Source of the DNA: Strix aluco
Lineage: Eukaryota > Chordata > Aves > Strigiformes > Strigidae
Reading direction: 5' to 3'
Assembly (NCBI RefSeq): GCF_031877795.1
Contig: NC_133931.1
Span: 73,445,429 to 73,509,428, forward strand
Length of the DNA: 64,000 nt
Every line of letters starts with the position of its first letter. Within the stretch, counting starts at the first letter, position 1. Both the position numbers and the translations under genes were made by a program. This document shows, piece after piece, positions 53,186-64,000 of the stretch. The notes under the pieces are model-generated. The model was given only the letters and a program-made list of their open reading frames with translations, was not told the DNA's origin and ran no database searches.

Positions 53186-53711
53186 GACAGGTAGTCTTAA
53201 TTCTGTCTTCTGCATAAAACACATAGTCGTACATCTTGCAAATAGGAATGGTGCTGCCTATAGAAGAACTCATTGTACAAGACTCATTTCAACTTCTGCA
53301 TATGGCAGATTTGTCATTAGAACTTCATTTTTTTTCCTGCAGCCTGTTCTTGTTTATCAGACAGTAAGCCAAGCCCCCTCAAAAGTATCCAGGGAAGGAC
53401 AGAAAATACAGCAACTTAACCATAAAGCTTCTAGCTTTTTGGGACTAGGAGTTAAAAGACCCAGTTATTGCACCTTGGGAATAAATGATTGCCTGGATCA
53501 TTGCTTCTTTTCATCAGAAATATAGAAACTTTCTGGAGTGGGGAATCTTTCTTAAATGGCATCTCTAACAAAGTATGCACCACATACATCCTGGTAACAT
53601 TACTTGCTGGAATGTGGATTAAACACTTATAAAAAATAATGATGTAATAATTTATGATTTTAGCAAGTGATTTATTATCAAGATATTGCTGTCACCAATC
53701 TAATTCTGTAC

Positions 53712-53902
53712 CTGTTAATTATTCTTCTATGAACAATCTTCAGGATTATGATTCTTTCTGCACAGTCTTTAAGAAACTCGGACATTTTTTGTTTTAGAGT
53801 TGGCTTCATTTCATGCTTTGCTATAGCCTTAAGGTGATCCCATGATGCTTTGCACCGTCTTTCCATCTGACACAAGTTTTCCTGAAGTTGTTCAAAGTCA
53901 AC
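53712..53902 (-). CDS. FHOD3: FHOD3 exon: late FH2 domain
   Basis: This 191-nt exon encodes residues 1-63 of the tail seen here plus two bases of codon 64. It starts VDFEQLQENLCQMERRC and ends IVHRRIINR. It belongs to the C-terminal helical part of the FH2 domain, which forms the actin-binding ring dimer. The acceptor is a long T-rich tract ending in TAG before GTTGAC, and the donor is AACAG|GTACAG. Phase is 0 at the start and 2 at the end, and the split AG|A codon makes arginine with the next exon, so the join reads [10 protein letters not shown]. No stop interrupts the frame. The residue pattern, with lysines around KHEMKPTLKQKMSEFLKDCAE, is typical of FHOD-family FH2 helices. The exon that should precede it is not found in this window. 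Confidence 0.95.
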
Positions 53903-56900
53903 CTAAAAAAAAAAAGAAAAGAAAATGTAACACTTCAAGTGAAAGCACTGGTAATATCCTTGGATATCTGAACAATGTAATGTATGTATAAGAAAGGGTC
54001 AATGTAGTGGCAGCACAACATTAATTCACATTATTAATTACTAATAATAATTAAGAAATTGATTTCTCTGTTGTACTTCATCTAGACATGAAATGCTAGG
54101 AAGGAAAACCGAAAACAAAGAAATACCCATATACATATATATTTGGTTTTAGTCTTGGAGGCCTAACACCTAAAGAAGGGACAATAAAATATTGTGATGT
54201 GTTTTTTCCCTTGCTAATAACTTTATGCCTGCACCAAGCAACTGCATGACTCAGTTATTTCTGAGGTAATACAAAACTTTCTCTTTTTCTTAATCCTTTT
54301 CTCTGCTACTCATAGCTTTTTATACCCTGTTTACTGCTCACTGTTGTACTCAGCCAACACTTCTCCAGTTTAGGAAGGACTTGGATCTAATCCCTAGCCA
54401 TGCACTGACTTGTTAATAGATGATCTACTTCTAATCACAAAATTCACAGGCCAGAATTTTTTAAAGCTGTATTTGAAGAAAGTGTTATTTAGTGATCTCA
54501 GCATTAACTTTCATCCCTTGATATACAGTACGCATTTGCTGGCTTGTAACAAGATCATATAATGGCTTTGAAAGTGTCTCAACGCAGTTAAAATAAATGA
54601 CTGCATCCTACGGTAACATGCATCAGGACAGAAGCCAACACATTCCACATAAGGTAGGAGAGAGCTTTCCCTTTATTCATCAACCAAAAAAGGTGTTCAA
54701 ATTGCAGTGGTCTACACACAACAGATGAAAAAAATAAAGCTACCCAACATGTTCTTGAATTCTGAAGAAAGGAAAAATTTATTTTATAATACCACTTCAC
54801 AGTTCAGATGAACTCAAGCTATAAAATACACATTTAGCTCTCAGATTCTAAACACGTCAGTGTTTGGGATGTTACAGTCTGGTACTCCAGTTAATTCCTT
54901 AATGCTAAATGAAAACCAGTGTCAGAGACAGGTTTTAGTTTACTCTTTTTAGCTGTGTGCAGCACCCACTGCTGAGACCTATACTGAGGATAGCCATAAG
55001 AAATGCATTATTATTAAAAAGCTGCTGGTATTGATTTGATTTGTTTTTGCTGTGATTTATAAAGTGGTGAATTTTTCCTCTTCACAAGGAAATAAAAACA
55101 TCCTTTGATCCATTCTGCTATTCAGAAAAGCCCTGCAGGCGGAGCAGCTGTGGGCTTTTTGTTTTCCTTATATCCATATCAATGCATATGTGTTTTTTTT
55201 TTTTTTAAAAAAGTCCTTTCCAGATCAGTATTTTTACTGTTGATGATAAACACATTGCTGCTCTCCATAGATGGTATATCTAAAACACACATGGTGAAAA
55301 ATACTAGCATTCCTATTAAGAAAAAAAAGCCAAGAGGTGGTGTTTCTAGGTCTTACTAGTAAGAATTTTCCAACCTGGTTGAGGAAGCTTCTCTGCCCCT
55401 GCAGCAGAGAAATTTAATTTTATGACATTTCATAACAGCTTTCACTGAAAACAGAATGAGTTTTAATCTATCAAAAAGCTCTGAGGTTCAAGCCTGTAGG
55501 GGTTCAAGAGACATCTCTGGAGAACTGCATATCTGCAGGGAAAAGATATGGCAAATTCCCAGCCCCTTGAAATATGCCAACAGCCAGTGCATTCACAAGT
55601 GAGCAGTTCCAGCAAGGACTGGGAATGGCAGGTTGGGCTAAGGGATGCACAGGAATTTTTTGAGCACAAACAAAAATTCAGATTGCTGGGGAAGTCATAA
55701 GGAGACCACAGTAAGAATACCACCTGAGTTCCCCTGGAATAAACCCCTGTAGAGCACAAGTAGCTCTGCTTGAGCAGAAGCTGTAAAGTCCTGGAAGGAA
55801 TAAAGCAGGAAATCCAACAGAGGACAATGTGCCTGTGCATTCCCTACATGCAAACTGTCCTGTGCTCGCAAGAATGTAACAAACCTTCATGAAATCTAAA
55901 ATTTTCTGGCTGTCAGCTCTCCAGATTTTGGTCACTTGTTTGTGGACAGAAAAGAATACACTTACAGAGAAATATCCATGTGTGAAATATTAAAAGTCAA
56001 ACTTTTTCAGAGACATCCAGGCACCCCACCTGATATTTCATGAAGTGCTATTTCACCAGTGCAAATTTTACAGGTAGACACAGAATCCATTGCATTTCAG
56101 TCTGCTCTAGGTCTTACACACAAGGAGTTAAGTGAAGCTTCTTCATACATGATATACCATACAACATCCCTTTCCTCTATCCAAGGTGTAGAAACTGCCT
56201 CCCAACAGACCACCAGGTAACAAAGCTAAGTCTTCAGATCTTTCTAAAAAAACCAAGCAACCAAACAAAAAGACTAGCATTTATCAGCCTGCTGACACGA
56301 TTGTTCCTACTAAATCTCACAAACGTGAGATTTTAAATATTCAGGCTGGATCGGCTCAAAAGGAAAGTTCTGAAGTTAAAAATATTTGAACTTTCCTACC
56401 AAATACATCAAAACATTTGATAGTTTGCAGCTTTGGAGTACTACCTGCATGACATTTCAAACCACAGAAAAGTTTTCCTCCCCGTCCTTTTTCTTCTAAG
56501 AGCAATAGCACTAATGTGATGCTCTCCAATGGGAGACAGTGTAACGTGACAAGCACAGTCACCCTCATGGTATCTCCTCTCTCCTTAATTCACATAGCTT
56601 GACCTCATGTTTCCTCTGCCATCCCCTTTTTTCTTCAGTGCTGGTGTTCGGATAAGAAATTAGCCATAAACCTCTTAGCACAGTAAAGCCAAAGATCCAC
56701 TGATCTTCTAACTGGACTCTCCTGCAACTGCAGACACTTGTACACAGGATCCAGGTGATGTTTTTTTCTTAGGCTAGTGGAATATAATATCCAGGTTGTA
56801 TGCCAGCAATTAGTGTATCTTAAGTGTAGGTATCAACTCTCACATAGACTGGCTTTCCATGGCTATCTGAAATATCAGGACATATTTTTAACTGATAAAA

Positions 56901-57732
56901 TACACCAAAATCCTATTGAAGTAATATGCTCTTATTCTGCAAACTCTTACATTTTCTAAGCCTTGTAATGTGTTGGAATATTAACCAAGACAGACAGCTA
57001 CTAATTCCCTTAATTATTAGAATGAGATTCTACTGAAAAGCAGGATCCTAAGGAATTTGACATCCTCAGATCCTCTTCTGTCTTCACTGTGAAGCCAAAC
57101 TCATCATGGACATAAAGAAGTTTTTATAGAATTCTGAGCAGCAGCAGTCCAGTGACCATGTGACCAACAGGCCCCTCCATTTTATGCACGTTTCTGCCGT
57201 AAAACAGCAGGTACTTGCATCAAATGGAAAATGTAAGTAAAATACAGATCTGTCTGAAAAGCAAAAATTTATCTTCACTTTAATTGACGTAACCAACCAT
57301 GAAAGATGAGCACAGTGGTCCAGACCTAGGCATAATATTTTTGCACAAATGTTTAAAAGCAGTCACACTGTTCAGCAGTAATTACCTTTTGTTTTGGTAA
57401 TTGTTGCTGTTATTGTTCTGTTTAGGATGTCTTCTAACACTGAAAGTGTTATATACAAATATAACAGTAACCATGATGACAAATGATCCCCCAACTATAT
57501 GTTCCTATGATAAAGAGAACAAGAACTTATGTGGAGTAATAATGACAATTCCTCAATCTAATATGCATAAAGGAAACATGAAAAGGCATATATAATACCA
57601 TACTACCTCTCTGCCACCCAGTCCACACAGTATTCCCAAGGGAGCACAGATTGCACCTTTTTATTTCTGTGTTTATTTCCAACATTTTACTAAAAGAATT
57701 AATGCTGCATAATGGTAGAAAGGCATGATTCC

Positions 57733-57755
57733 TTTTTTTTTTTTTTTTTTTTTTT
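57733..57755. repeat. T23 homopolymer
   Basis: Twenty-three T on the plus strand followed by CATTCTTTCTTTCTTG, in the partial FHOD3 intron. No retroposon body is recognisable beside it. Confidence 0.85.
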
Positions 57756-60700
57756 CATTCTTTCTTTCTTGAAAGGAAGGATGCACCAATTATTGCCTGC
57801 AGCTGGAAGGTCATGCTGGGACTAAGGAATTCAGATGAATTGTGGCTCCTGGAGACCTCAGCATAGGAGGTGCTCAGACAAGAACTGCTGTGGCATTATT
57901 TTATAACTATGCCCCACTGAATAAAAGGAAGAAGAAATCTGAAATGGTCACTACAGCTTTCTCCCTGGATAGCAGTGTACAGATGTTGTGTCTGGCCCCA
58001 AGACTTGGAAGAAGGTGGAAACATATATTCTTCCTTCTCATTACATATATGTGTAAAAGACATGCAGCTTGCTGGTCCTGCTTACTCTTACTTTCTGCTA
58101 CAACTTTAAAAATAAATCTCTTTTTTGCCTCAGGAAAAAGAATGAGTGGTCTTAGGTTGTTATGCAAAATAAAAATGTCTTTTCTTTCAGACACTATGTA
58201 ATGTTTATTTTCATTTGTAAACCAATTTAGAAAAAGCAACTTTCTAAATGCTCCTGGGATATATTTGATATGTTCCTCCTTTCTCCTGCCAGGTTCCGCT
58301 CCATTCACAACCACATTAGCTGAAAAATATTCAGAACTATTTGTTGCTTATCTGTGAAATCTCTTGCTAGGCCCACTGTTCAGTCTTCTGAGAAGTGCCT
58401 TTGTAGACACCGTTGCATCAGAGTGGAGTAGCCAGAGACAGTCTATCCAAGTAGGATTTAATGACTAGTTTACATGCCACAAGCCCTGCAGGGTCAGCCT
58501 CATTCAGGAAACCATTGCCATAAGTTGCTAATGGTCAACTTTAAAAATCTATTTTTCAATTTAATGAGCCATCGTATTTTGCACAAAAGACACTCAGACC
58601 AAAACCAAAAACCTTCCAACCACATGCCAGCAATGCCAGCACTCATTTTAATCAATTTATATAATTATTTATTGTTTGCTATCATAGTAACAGATGATTG
58701 CCATAAAAACCAACACAACACTGTACTCGCTGGTTTTCACCTGACTTAAAAACCACCACCACCACTAAATGGCTCAGGGTTTACTTCCCTGCCCATTCAG
58801 GTTCCATGAACATTGGTCCATTAGAAGGCCGATTTTTTTCAAGTCCCACTCCATGCCATACATCCAATATCACCTGTTGCGGATATAAGTTTAAAACTGT
58901 ATTAATTAATGAAATATTAGACCGTTCCCCACTCATTCAGGTAGGACATGTATCAGGGAGGCTTTCTGGTCTTTGGGTTGGGATGTTATTTCTCTATGTG
59001 CCCACAAATATCTCATGGCAACACAGGAACTGGACTCTTATTATTTGTTGGGAGAGAGAGGGAGGGCTGCTTTGAGGTGACACTGGGAATTAAATGCATT
59101 GGCTCAAACCTAAAGTGCCTTCCGCTATATATTCCCTAGGGCAGCATATACAATTCCAGGTATGCATTGCCATTCACAGCAAACAACTGTAGTTGCTGTG
59201 ACATAACAGGTCATTTTTCTTCAGCATTCCCTCAGCTGGAATGTGCTTTACACAAACGTTTCCTCTTCCAGCTAAATCTCCTCTCAACTCTGGGCTAAGC
59301 TGCATTGCTACTGAGAGTAAAAAACTGTCCTAAAATCAAAGATGCTGCACCTGATTACACTTACGTTTCCTACCTCCTGTATTTACATTCAGCCCTTGAA
59401 CACAGTCAAAAATGTCACTACTGGATTGAGGTAAAAAAACACAAAACAAATAAATGAAGGGAAACTGGTGAAGCTGAGGTTTCTGCTTAAAAAGCACTTC
59501 TTTTCAAAATCACTGTAAAATACTGAAAGTTTTGTTCTGAAGGCCAGTGAATAACTTGTTATGTAGCCTCAGTATCCTTGCATAAGTCTTCTATTGCTTG
59601 ATACTATATTTATTGTTTATTGCTACAGCTTGTTTCTTTTAGTGTTGAACATATCAAATCCAGATATTTCTAAGGAAGACCTGGATCTCTGCATTTTTAT
59701 CCTACCCGCAAGGTGCCTTAAATAGAAGATTGATGCTTTCACAATGACAAATGTTGCCTTAAATTCACAATAAAAATGACAACTATTTTATCGTACGTCA
59801 TAAAAGATATGCATAATCACAGACAAAACCTTTCTCTCTTCAAAGTTCAAGATAGTTTCTGCAGCAGACCACAGCCTAGTCTGAACTGTTTATAATTTAG
59901 GGTGAGACCGTTCATTCTCACATTATTACAGGGATACGTTCTGGCAGGGAACATGAAATCTTCCTCTTTTCCTGAGCTGGTTCAGTGCCAAAGGAAATTC
60001 TGAGAACTGCTCCTTGCAAACACACTGTCATCTGAGTGCAGCGACCTTCTGTGGCGTATGTTCAAAACTCTGTCTCCTCCAGTATTTCCACACTGGCTTG
60101 CTTCACTGAATGTCACAAGAATTATCCCAAGACCGGTGTAGGCCAACTTGCACACTGTTGGTCACCCATTTTAAGTGGATACCAGCTCTCAAAAGCAAGT
60201 AAAATATAAAAGAGGTTCTGTCCAGACATTTCTAATTCTAGGGTGAGAGGTGGCATCCTGCCAAAATAATTTTAGAAATGAGAACACCTGAATCAATCCA
60301 CTAATTAAAAATTAAAGGATGGAGGTGCTTACTGAGGTATGACCAGATGAGTCTACCCAATTAAGTACATACCTCCACTACATTTTTGTTCTTTAAACAA
60401 CCTACAATAAACACACTAATATGGGATCTTTCTGCAGATGTCGTATGACAGTTCCCGCAATTTGGGATGCAGAAGAGCAATGCCACTAAGTGGTGATGTA
60501 GGTCCCTTCAGATGGTGTTACGGCACCTGCACCACTACTTGCAGTCATTTCACCGGAATGAAACACCACAGTGTTGTCAGGCACATGTGCTAAACTTCAT
60601 TTGCTCTCTTTCAGACAAAACCTTGAAGCCTTATTTGCCACTGAAGCTCCTTCCCCCTGCCCCAGCCTGCCCTGAAATCTGCTGTATTTGCCTTATGCTG

Positions 60701-62569
60701 CTCTATCTTCACCTTTCCTCCCGTGCCAGGAATGGGGGCAGCAGCAGCAGTCCTTGCAACGGGCACCACAAGGAATGCTACAGCCTTAAGAAACCTTGCA
60801 TTCACCAACCCCTTTTTATCATGGAAAATAATTTAAATTTGGCATTTCTTTTTGTCTGAAATAATGTGGGAAAACCATACATGAATGATAATTGTACAAA
60901 AATACTTCCTGTCAAGTGAGATAAGAGAAACCCCACTGCAGCAGCGCAAGAGGCAGCATGATCTTCCCCTACCTTTTTTTTCCTTTCTTTGCCTTCTTTC
61001 CAGTGTATCAAGCAGAAGCTGCAGCATGCCAGAATGGCATTTCTGATTCAGTCACCTCCTTTCTCCCCAGCCCTCCCTGTCAGGTCCTTTGGAGGGCAGC
61101 TGCAGGCTGCCTTCTCCTTAGCGGATGTCTTAGACTCGTCCTAAATCCTTTCCCATCAGCAATCCTTGCTCCCTCCCCTGCGCTGTTGACATGTTCTATT
61201 GCTTACTTTTAAAAGCAGCCTGCTCCTCCATTGCCTAGTATCTGCAAACTAATCCATGTTTCTTGCTGCAGGGGTTAAAAAACAGCCAGAAGTTTGGCAT
61301 CTTGTAAGTAAATTAAAATTAGGGGGAGAAAAGGACAATTACTACTTTACTCTGTGGAGCTGGCCAGCTTTCAGATGCATGGGGAAAAATATTTATGGGG
61401 TTGAGAGAGAAGATGAACATTTCTAATTAAGAATACATTTTCTATTCATTAACAAAGAAGATACTAATGCTGATGTTTTCTTACCCTTCTTGCCATACTG
61501 GTAAGAAAACTTCTAGTAACAATACTGAGTTTAATTGCAGAAATCTGGGGGTCTGCTTCAGTATTAGGTACATCAGTTCTGGTACAACACCAGTGAAAAA
61601 ACAACTTAAAATATGTTAAAAAAAAGAGGCAAAAATAAAAAAAGCAAGTGCTTTTAATCACAGGATACTAAACAATCAGTGTCCTACATGATCTTACATA
61701 TTTTTATACAACTATGAATACTTTTATTTATCTAGAATTCTATTTTTTGGTCATTTTTTGGTTTGCCTTTTTTGCCATTTATGACTTCAGTCCTTCAACA
61801 AAAAGCCACAAGTTTTGCCATAACTATACCATTTTGTTTCTGGTCTTTCTAACTCCTTTCTGGTGAGGCAGCCTGTTTTCTTTATGGATTTTTTTCATGA
61901 ACTAAGGCTCAGGAAATTCTCATATGATGTGCAACTCAGGGGAAGGGGCATCTCTGTTTATCTACAGGATGGAGATTGTTTAGCCTTTGTGGTTTCTGAA
62001 AGATGTTTGTAGACAAAATGGAGCTCAAAATACAGCCTAATCCACAGTGAAATATTAGTTCTCCTTTCCTGTCAGCTTTCCTAAACCAAGATTTCGCCTC
62101 GTCTGTGAACATTCCCTTGAAGAGGGCAGCTTGGATGGCTTCCATGTCCTAACTCTTTGATTTGTGGCAGCTAAGATCAAGTGGGAATAGAGCTTGTTAC
62201 AGTAATCCATCAGTGGTATAACACATGCAGGAACATCCCAAGGAGGGAGACCTTGGGCGTCACGGGGAAGGTTAAGGCTATAATTTCTCTTAATGTGATT
62301 TTGTCTGGCCTTTTCAGAATTTCATCCGCTTTGGGCAGGGCAACTAGATCAGCAAACCACAGACTGAAAGACTATGTTCAATTTTGTATGCTCTTAGACC
62401 TAAAAATTTTTTGTAAATGACAGCATTAGGTTAAGCTTTCTTCCACTTTCTAAGACTGAAAAATAGAAGATTCACTTGAGAGTACACCATACATGGTGGT
62501 GTGGATTTTGGAAAACAAGGGCTCTTTCTTTTATGGTAATTTTGATTTTAGTGATTAACTTGGTTCCAA

Positions 62570-64000
62570 TTAAAAAAAAAATGAAATAACTTCTAAACAA
62601 AGAGAAGAAGTAGGAAATGAGAAACCAATATACCTAAATATTAAGAGATGAAGAATCACGCAAAGAAAAAAAACATTAAAAAAAATTAAAACCTTCCAAA
62701 TATGAGAAACCAACCCCAGTGAAGGCAATAAAACAGAGCCTAAACATAGGCTGTACAAGAGGAAAATTAGGAGAACGGAAATGGAATCCAAAGAGCAAAT
62801 ATCTAAGGATATAAAACAAACCCCACAAATTCCTTTATGGTATCCAAAAAAATGAAAATATGTAGGAGGTCCTGTATCTCTGGGTATGAAAGAAACTGAG
62901 GAAGACAAAAGTTAGGGAAGAGAAGCAAGATGACTTCTTTTCGTCCAACTTCACCACAGAAGATGTAGGGGAGAAATCTATTCTTGGTACCTGCTTTTAT
63001 TTTTCTGTATTTTATTTTTTAATAGACGTGAATTAATAGCAAGCTTCGAATACTTGCTAGCAGAAACAAATGTGTTGGAGGAGGATGATATCTTACAAAG
63101 CAGTAAACAAGCAAAAGACAAGAATTCTGACAGCAATTAAAATAAAGAAATTGAGCTACTGGCTAAAATGAGCATGCTTCCACTACACTTAGTAACTTAA
63201 AGAATCAGAGGATAGCAAAAGTTTCACCTATCTTTACAAAAGCAGCAAGGTTGATTCAGGAGACTGTAGAGCTCCAAGTTTTATTACTATACCTGGTAAC
63301 CTGGTTGAAAGGATGAATAACAGGAAATTAAATACATCAAAATAATCACTAGATTATGAATATGTTTATAAAACAGTGGACAGATAAGAGCAAGATAAAG
63401 AAAATTAGACTCTCAAAATCTTTACAAGAGCCTCATGGGAGGCCACCTGTGAAGTGTGAGGTTAAGAGAGCAAAGGAAAAGAAGGAACACATATTGATTC
63501 TCATCTGATGACAGGCTTAACAGCAGGTGTCTCATGGTTTGTACTTTGTATTTCGAAGTTATCTGGAAAGAGGAAAGCACACTGATAGGGTAAAATCTAC
63601 AGATGGCAAGAAATTATTCAGATTAGTCCTGATCTAAGATTATAAGGGGTTTAAGAGATAAGCAGTAAATCTGCTCCAGCAGATCATGGCCATTACTGTA
63701 GATCTCAATGAAGTGCACACTGCAGGCAGTATCGGACTCCTCTGTGCATCAGGCTGATTTCTGAATTGCCCGATCAGCTCAGGAGGCTACCTGGATGTCT
63801 TTGTGAACTGCCCAAAGACAACTGGTGTCAAAAGGATAGCAACAGTCAAAAAACCACAAAGAAAACGTCAGGACATCTAACAAAAGATAGCACAAGCAGA
63901 ATGGACAAACATAGTAGCATATAACATTTATAAGGAGAAGCTGGGATACTGTATTTGCTATTGTGTAACCCTTTCTAAAATGTAAGATGGAGAAAAAGTG
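62570..64000 (+). mobile_element. Old CR1 LINE fragment, reverse-transcriptase ORF region
   Basis: Scattered blocks match the amniote CR1 consensus in order along the plus strand. One near 62870-62960 corresponds to the stretch before and at TTCACCACAGAAGATG. One near 63130-63160 reads AAATTGAGCTACTGGC. Another near 63225-63310 reads like the section ending in GGTAACCTGGTTGAAA. Near 63588-63630 the sequence GGTAAAATCTACAGATGGCA matches the segment that normally encodes the reverse-transcriptase FADD box. Near 63840 AACAGTCAAAAAACC matches a later segment. The open frame is destroyed by many stops and indels, so the copy is dead and old. It is antisense to FHOD3 and appears to continue beyond the window. 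The start is approximate and the identification is by memory of the consensus. Confidence 0.72.

Larger units (their letters stand above)
51651..53711 (-). other. FHOD3: FHOD3 intron within the FH2 coding region
   Basis: This 2,061-bp GT-AG intron interrupts an arginine codon near the end of the FH2 domain. It carries the solo LTR at 52852-53185 in antisense orientation and a 22-bp C run (G on the transcribed strand) close to its 3' splice site. Confidence 0.9.
19956..64000 (-). other. FHOD3: FHOD3 gene, 3' portion (partial; 5' part lies beyond 64000)
   Basis: FHOD3 is a diaphanous-related formin that assembles and organises actin, best known from sarcomere formation and maintenance in heart muscle. 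Six coding exons on the minus strand join in phase through five GT-AG introns and encode 822 nt, or 274 residues, ending in a TGA. The order is end of the FH2 domain, an acidic microexon, a variable linker, then the DAD. The protein reads like FHOD3 rather than FHOD1: the microexon is the muscle CK2 exon described for FHOD3, and segments such as [16 protein letters not shown] and MDRIVKSATQVPSQR fit FHOD3 as I remember it. Introns are about 2.1, 5.3, 2.7, 2.2 and 15.0 kb. I could not find the exon that should precede 53902, so that intron is at least 10 kb. FHOD1 is the only serious alternative and fits less well. Confidence 0.95.
53903..64000 (-). other. FHOD3: FHOD3 intron, partial; preceding exon not in window
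   Basis: The sequence upstream of the FH2 exon in transcript order contains no FH2 coding exon that I can recognise on the minus strand, so the intron is at least 10 kb. It contains T runs at 55193-55206 and 57733-57755 and an old CR1 LINE fragment from about 62.6 kb to the window end. The longest ORF (135 codons, 57907-58314 minus) has no recognisable domain. A short exon without clear similarity could have been missed. Confidence 0.75.

Noticed and set aside
52923..53525. 200-codon plus-strand ORF
   Set aside because: It begins inside the solo LTR and runs out into intron; the LTR has no coding capacity and the peptide resembles nothing.
57907..58314. 135-codon minus-strand ORF, considered as a possible upstream FH2 exon
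   Set aside because: The peptide does not resemble FH2 sequence and the ORF has no suitable splice sites leading in phase 0 to 53902.

Overview
The window is vertebrate nuclear DNA: AT-rich, gene-poor, with GT-AG introns and no bacterial-style gene packing. Two repeat signals point to a bird, probably in Neoaves. One is a 334-bp solo LTR of the ERVL type whose ends resemble those widespread in neoavian genomes. The other is an old CR1 LINE fragment. The species cannot be fixed from the sequence alone.

The only protein-coding gene I can support is the 3' part of FHOD3 (formin homology 2 domain containing 3), an actin nucleator and bundler important in striated muscle. It lies on the minus strand. 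Six coding exons read in phase: 53712-53902, 51458-51650, 46094-46117, 43272-43443, 40880-41041, and 25827-25909 with the stop. Together they encode the last 274 residues. These are the end of the FH2 domain, an 8-residue acidic microexon, an acidic/serine-rich linker, and the C-terminal DAD autoinhibitory segment with its basic phospho-regulated stretch. All five introns are GT-AG. The last is about 15 kb and splits the basic part of the DAD. Earlier FHOD3 exons are not visible up to 64000, so 53903-64000 is read as intron.

Downstream of the stop, a long 3' UTR probably runs to a strong polyadenylation site (AATAAA on the minus strand at 19974-19969, followed by GU-rich sequence), giving about 5.9 kb. 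From there to base 1 no gene, RNA gene or clear transposon is recognisable; the stretch holds simple repeats and chance ORFs.

Region by region: 1-19955 intergenic; 19956-25826 FHOD3 3' UTR; 25827-53902 FHOD3 terminal exons and introns, with a solo LTR at 52852-53185 and a 22-bp C/G homopolymer beside an FH2 exon; 53903-64000 intron, ending in an old plus-strand CR1 fragment that continues past the window. The most notable biology is the conserved muscle-type CK2 microexon TDEEEDAE, with two candidate acceptors 6 nt apart.
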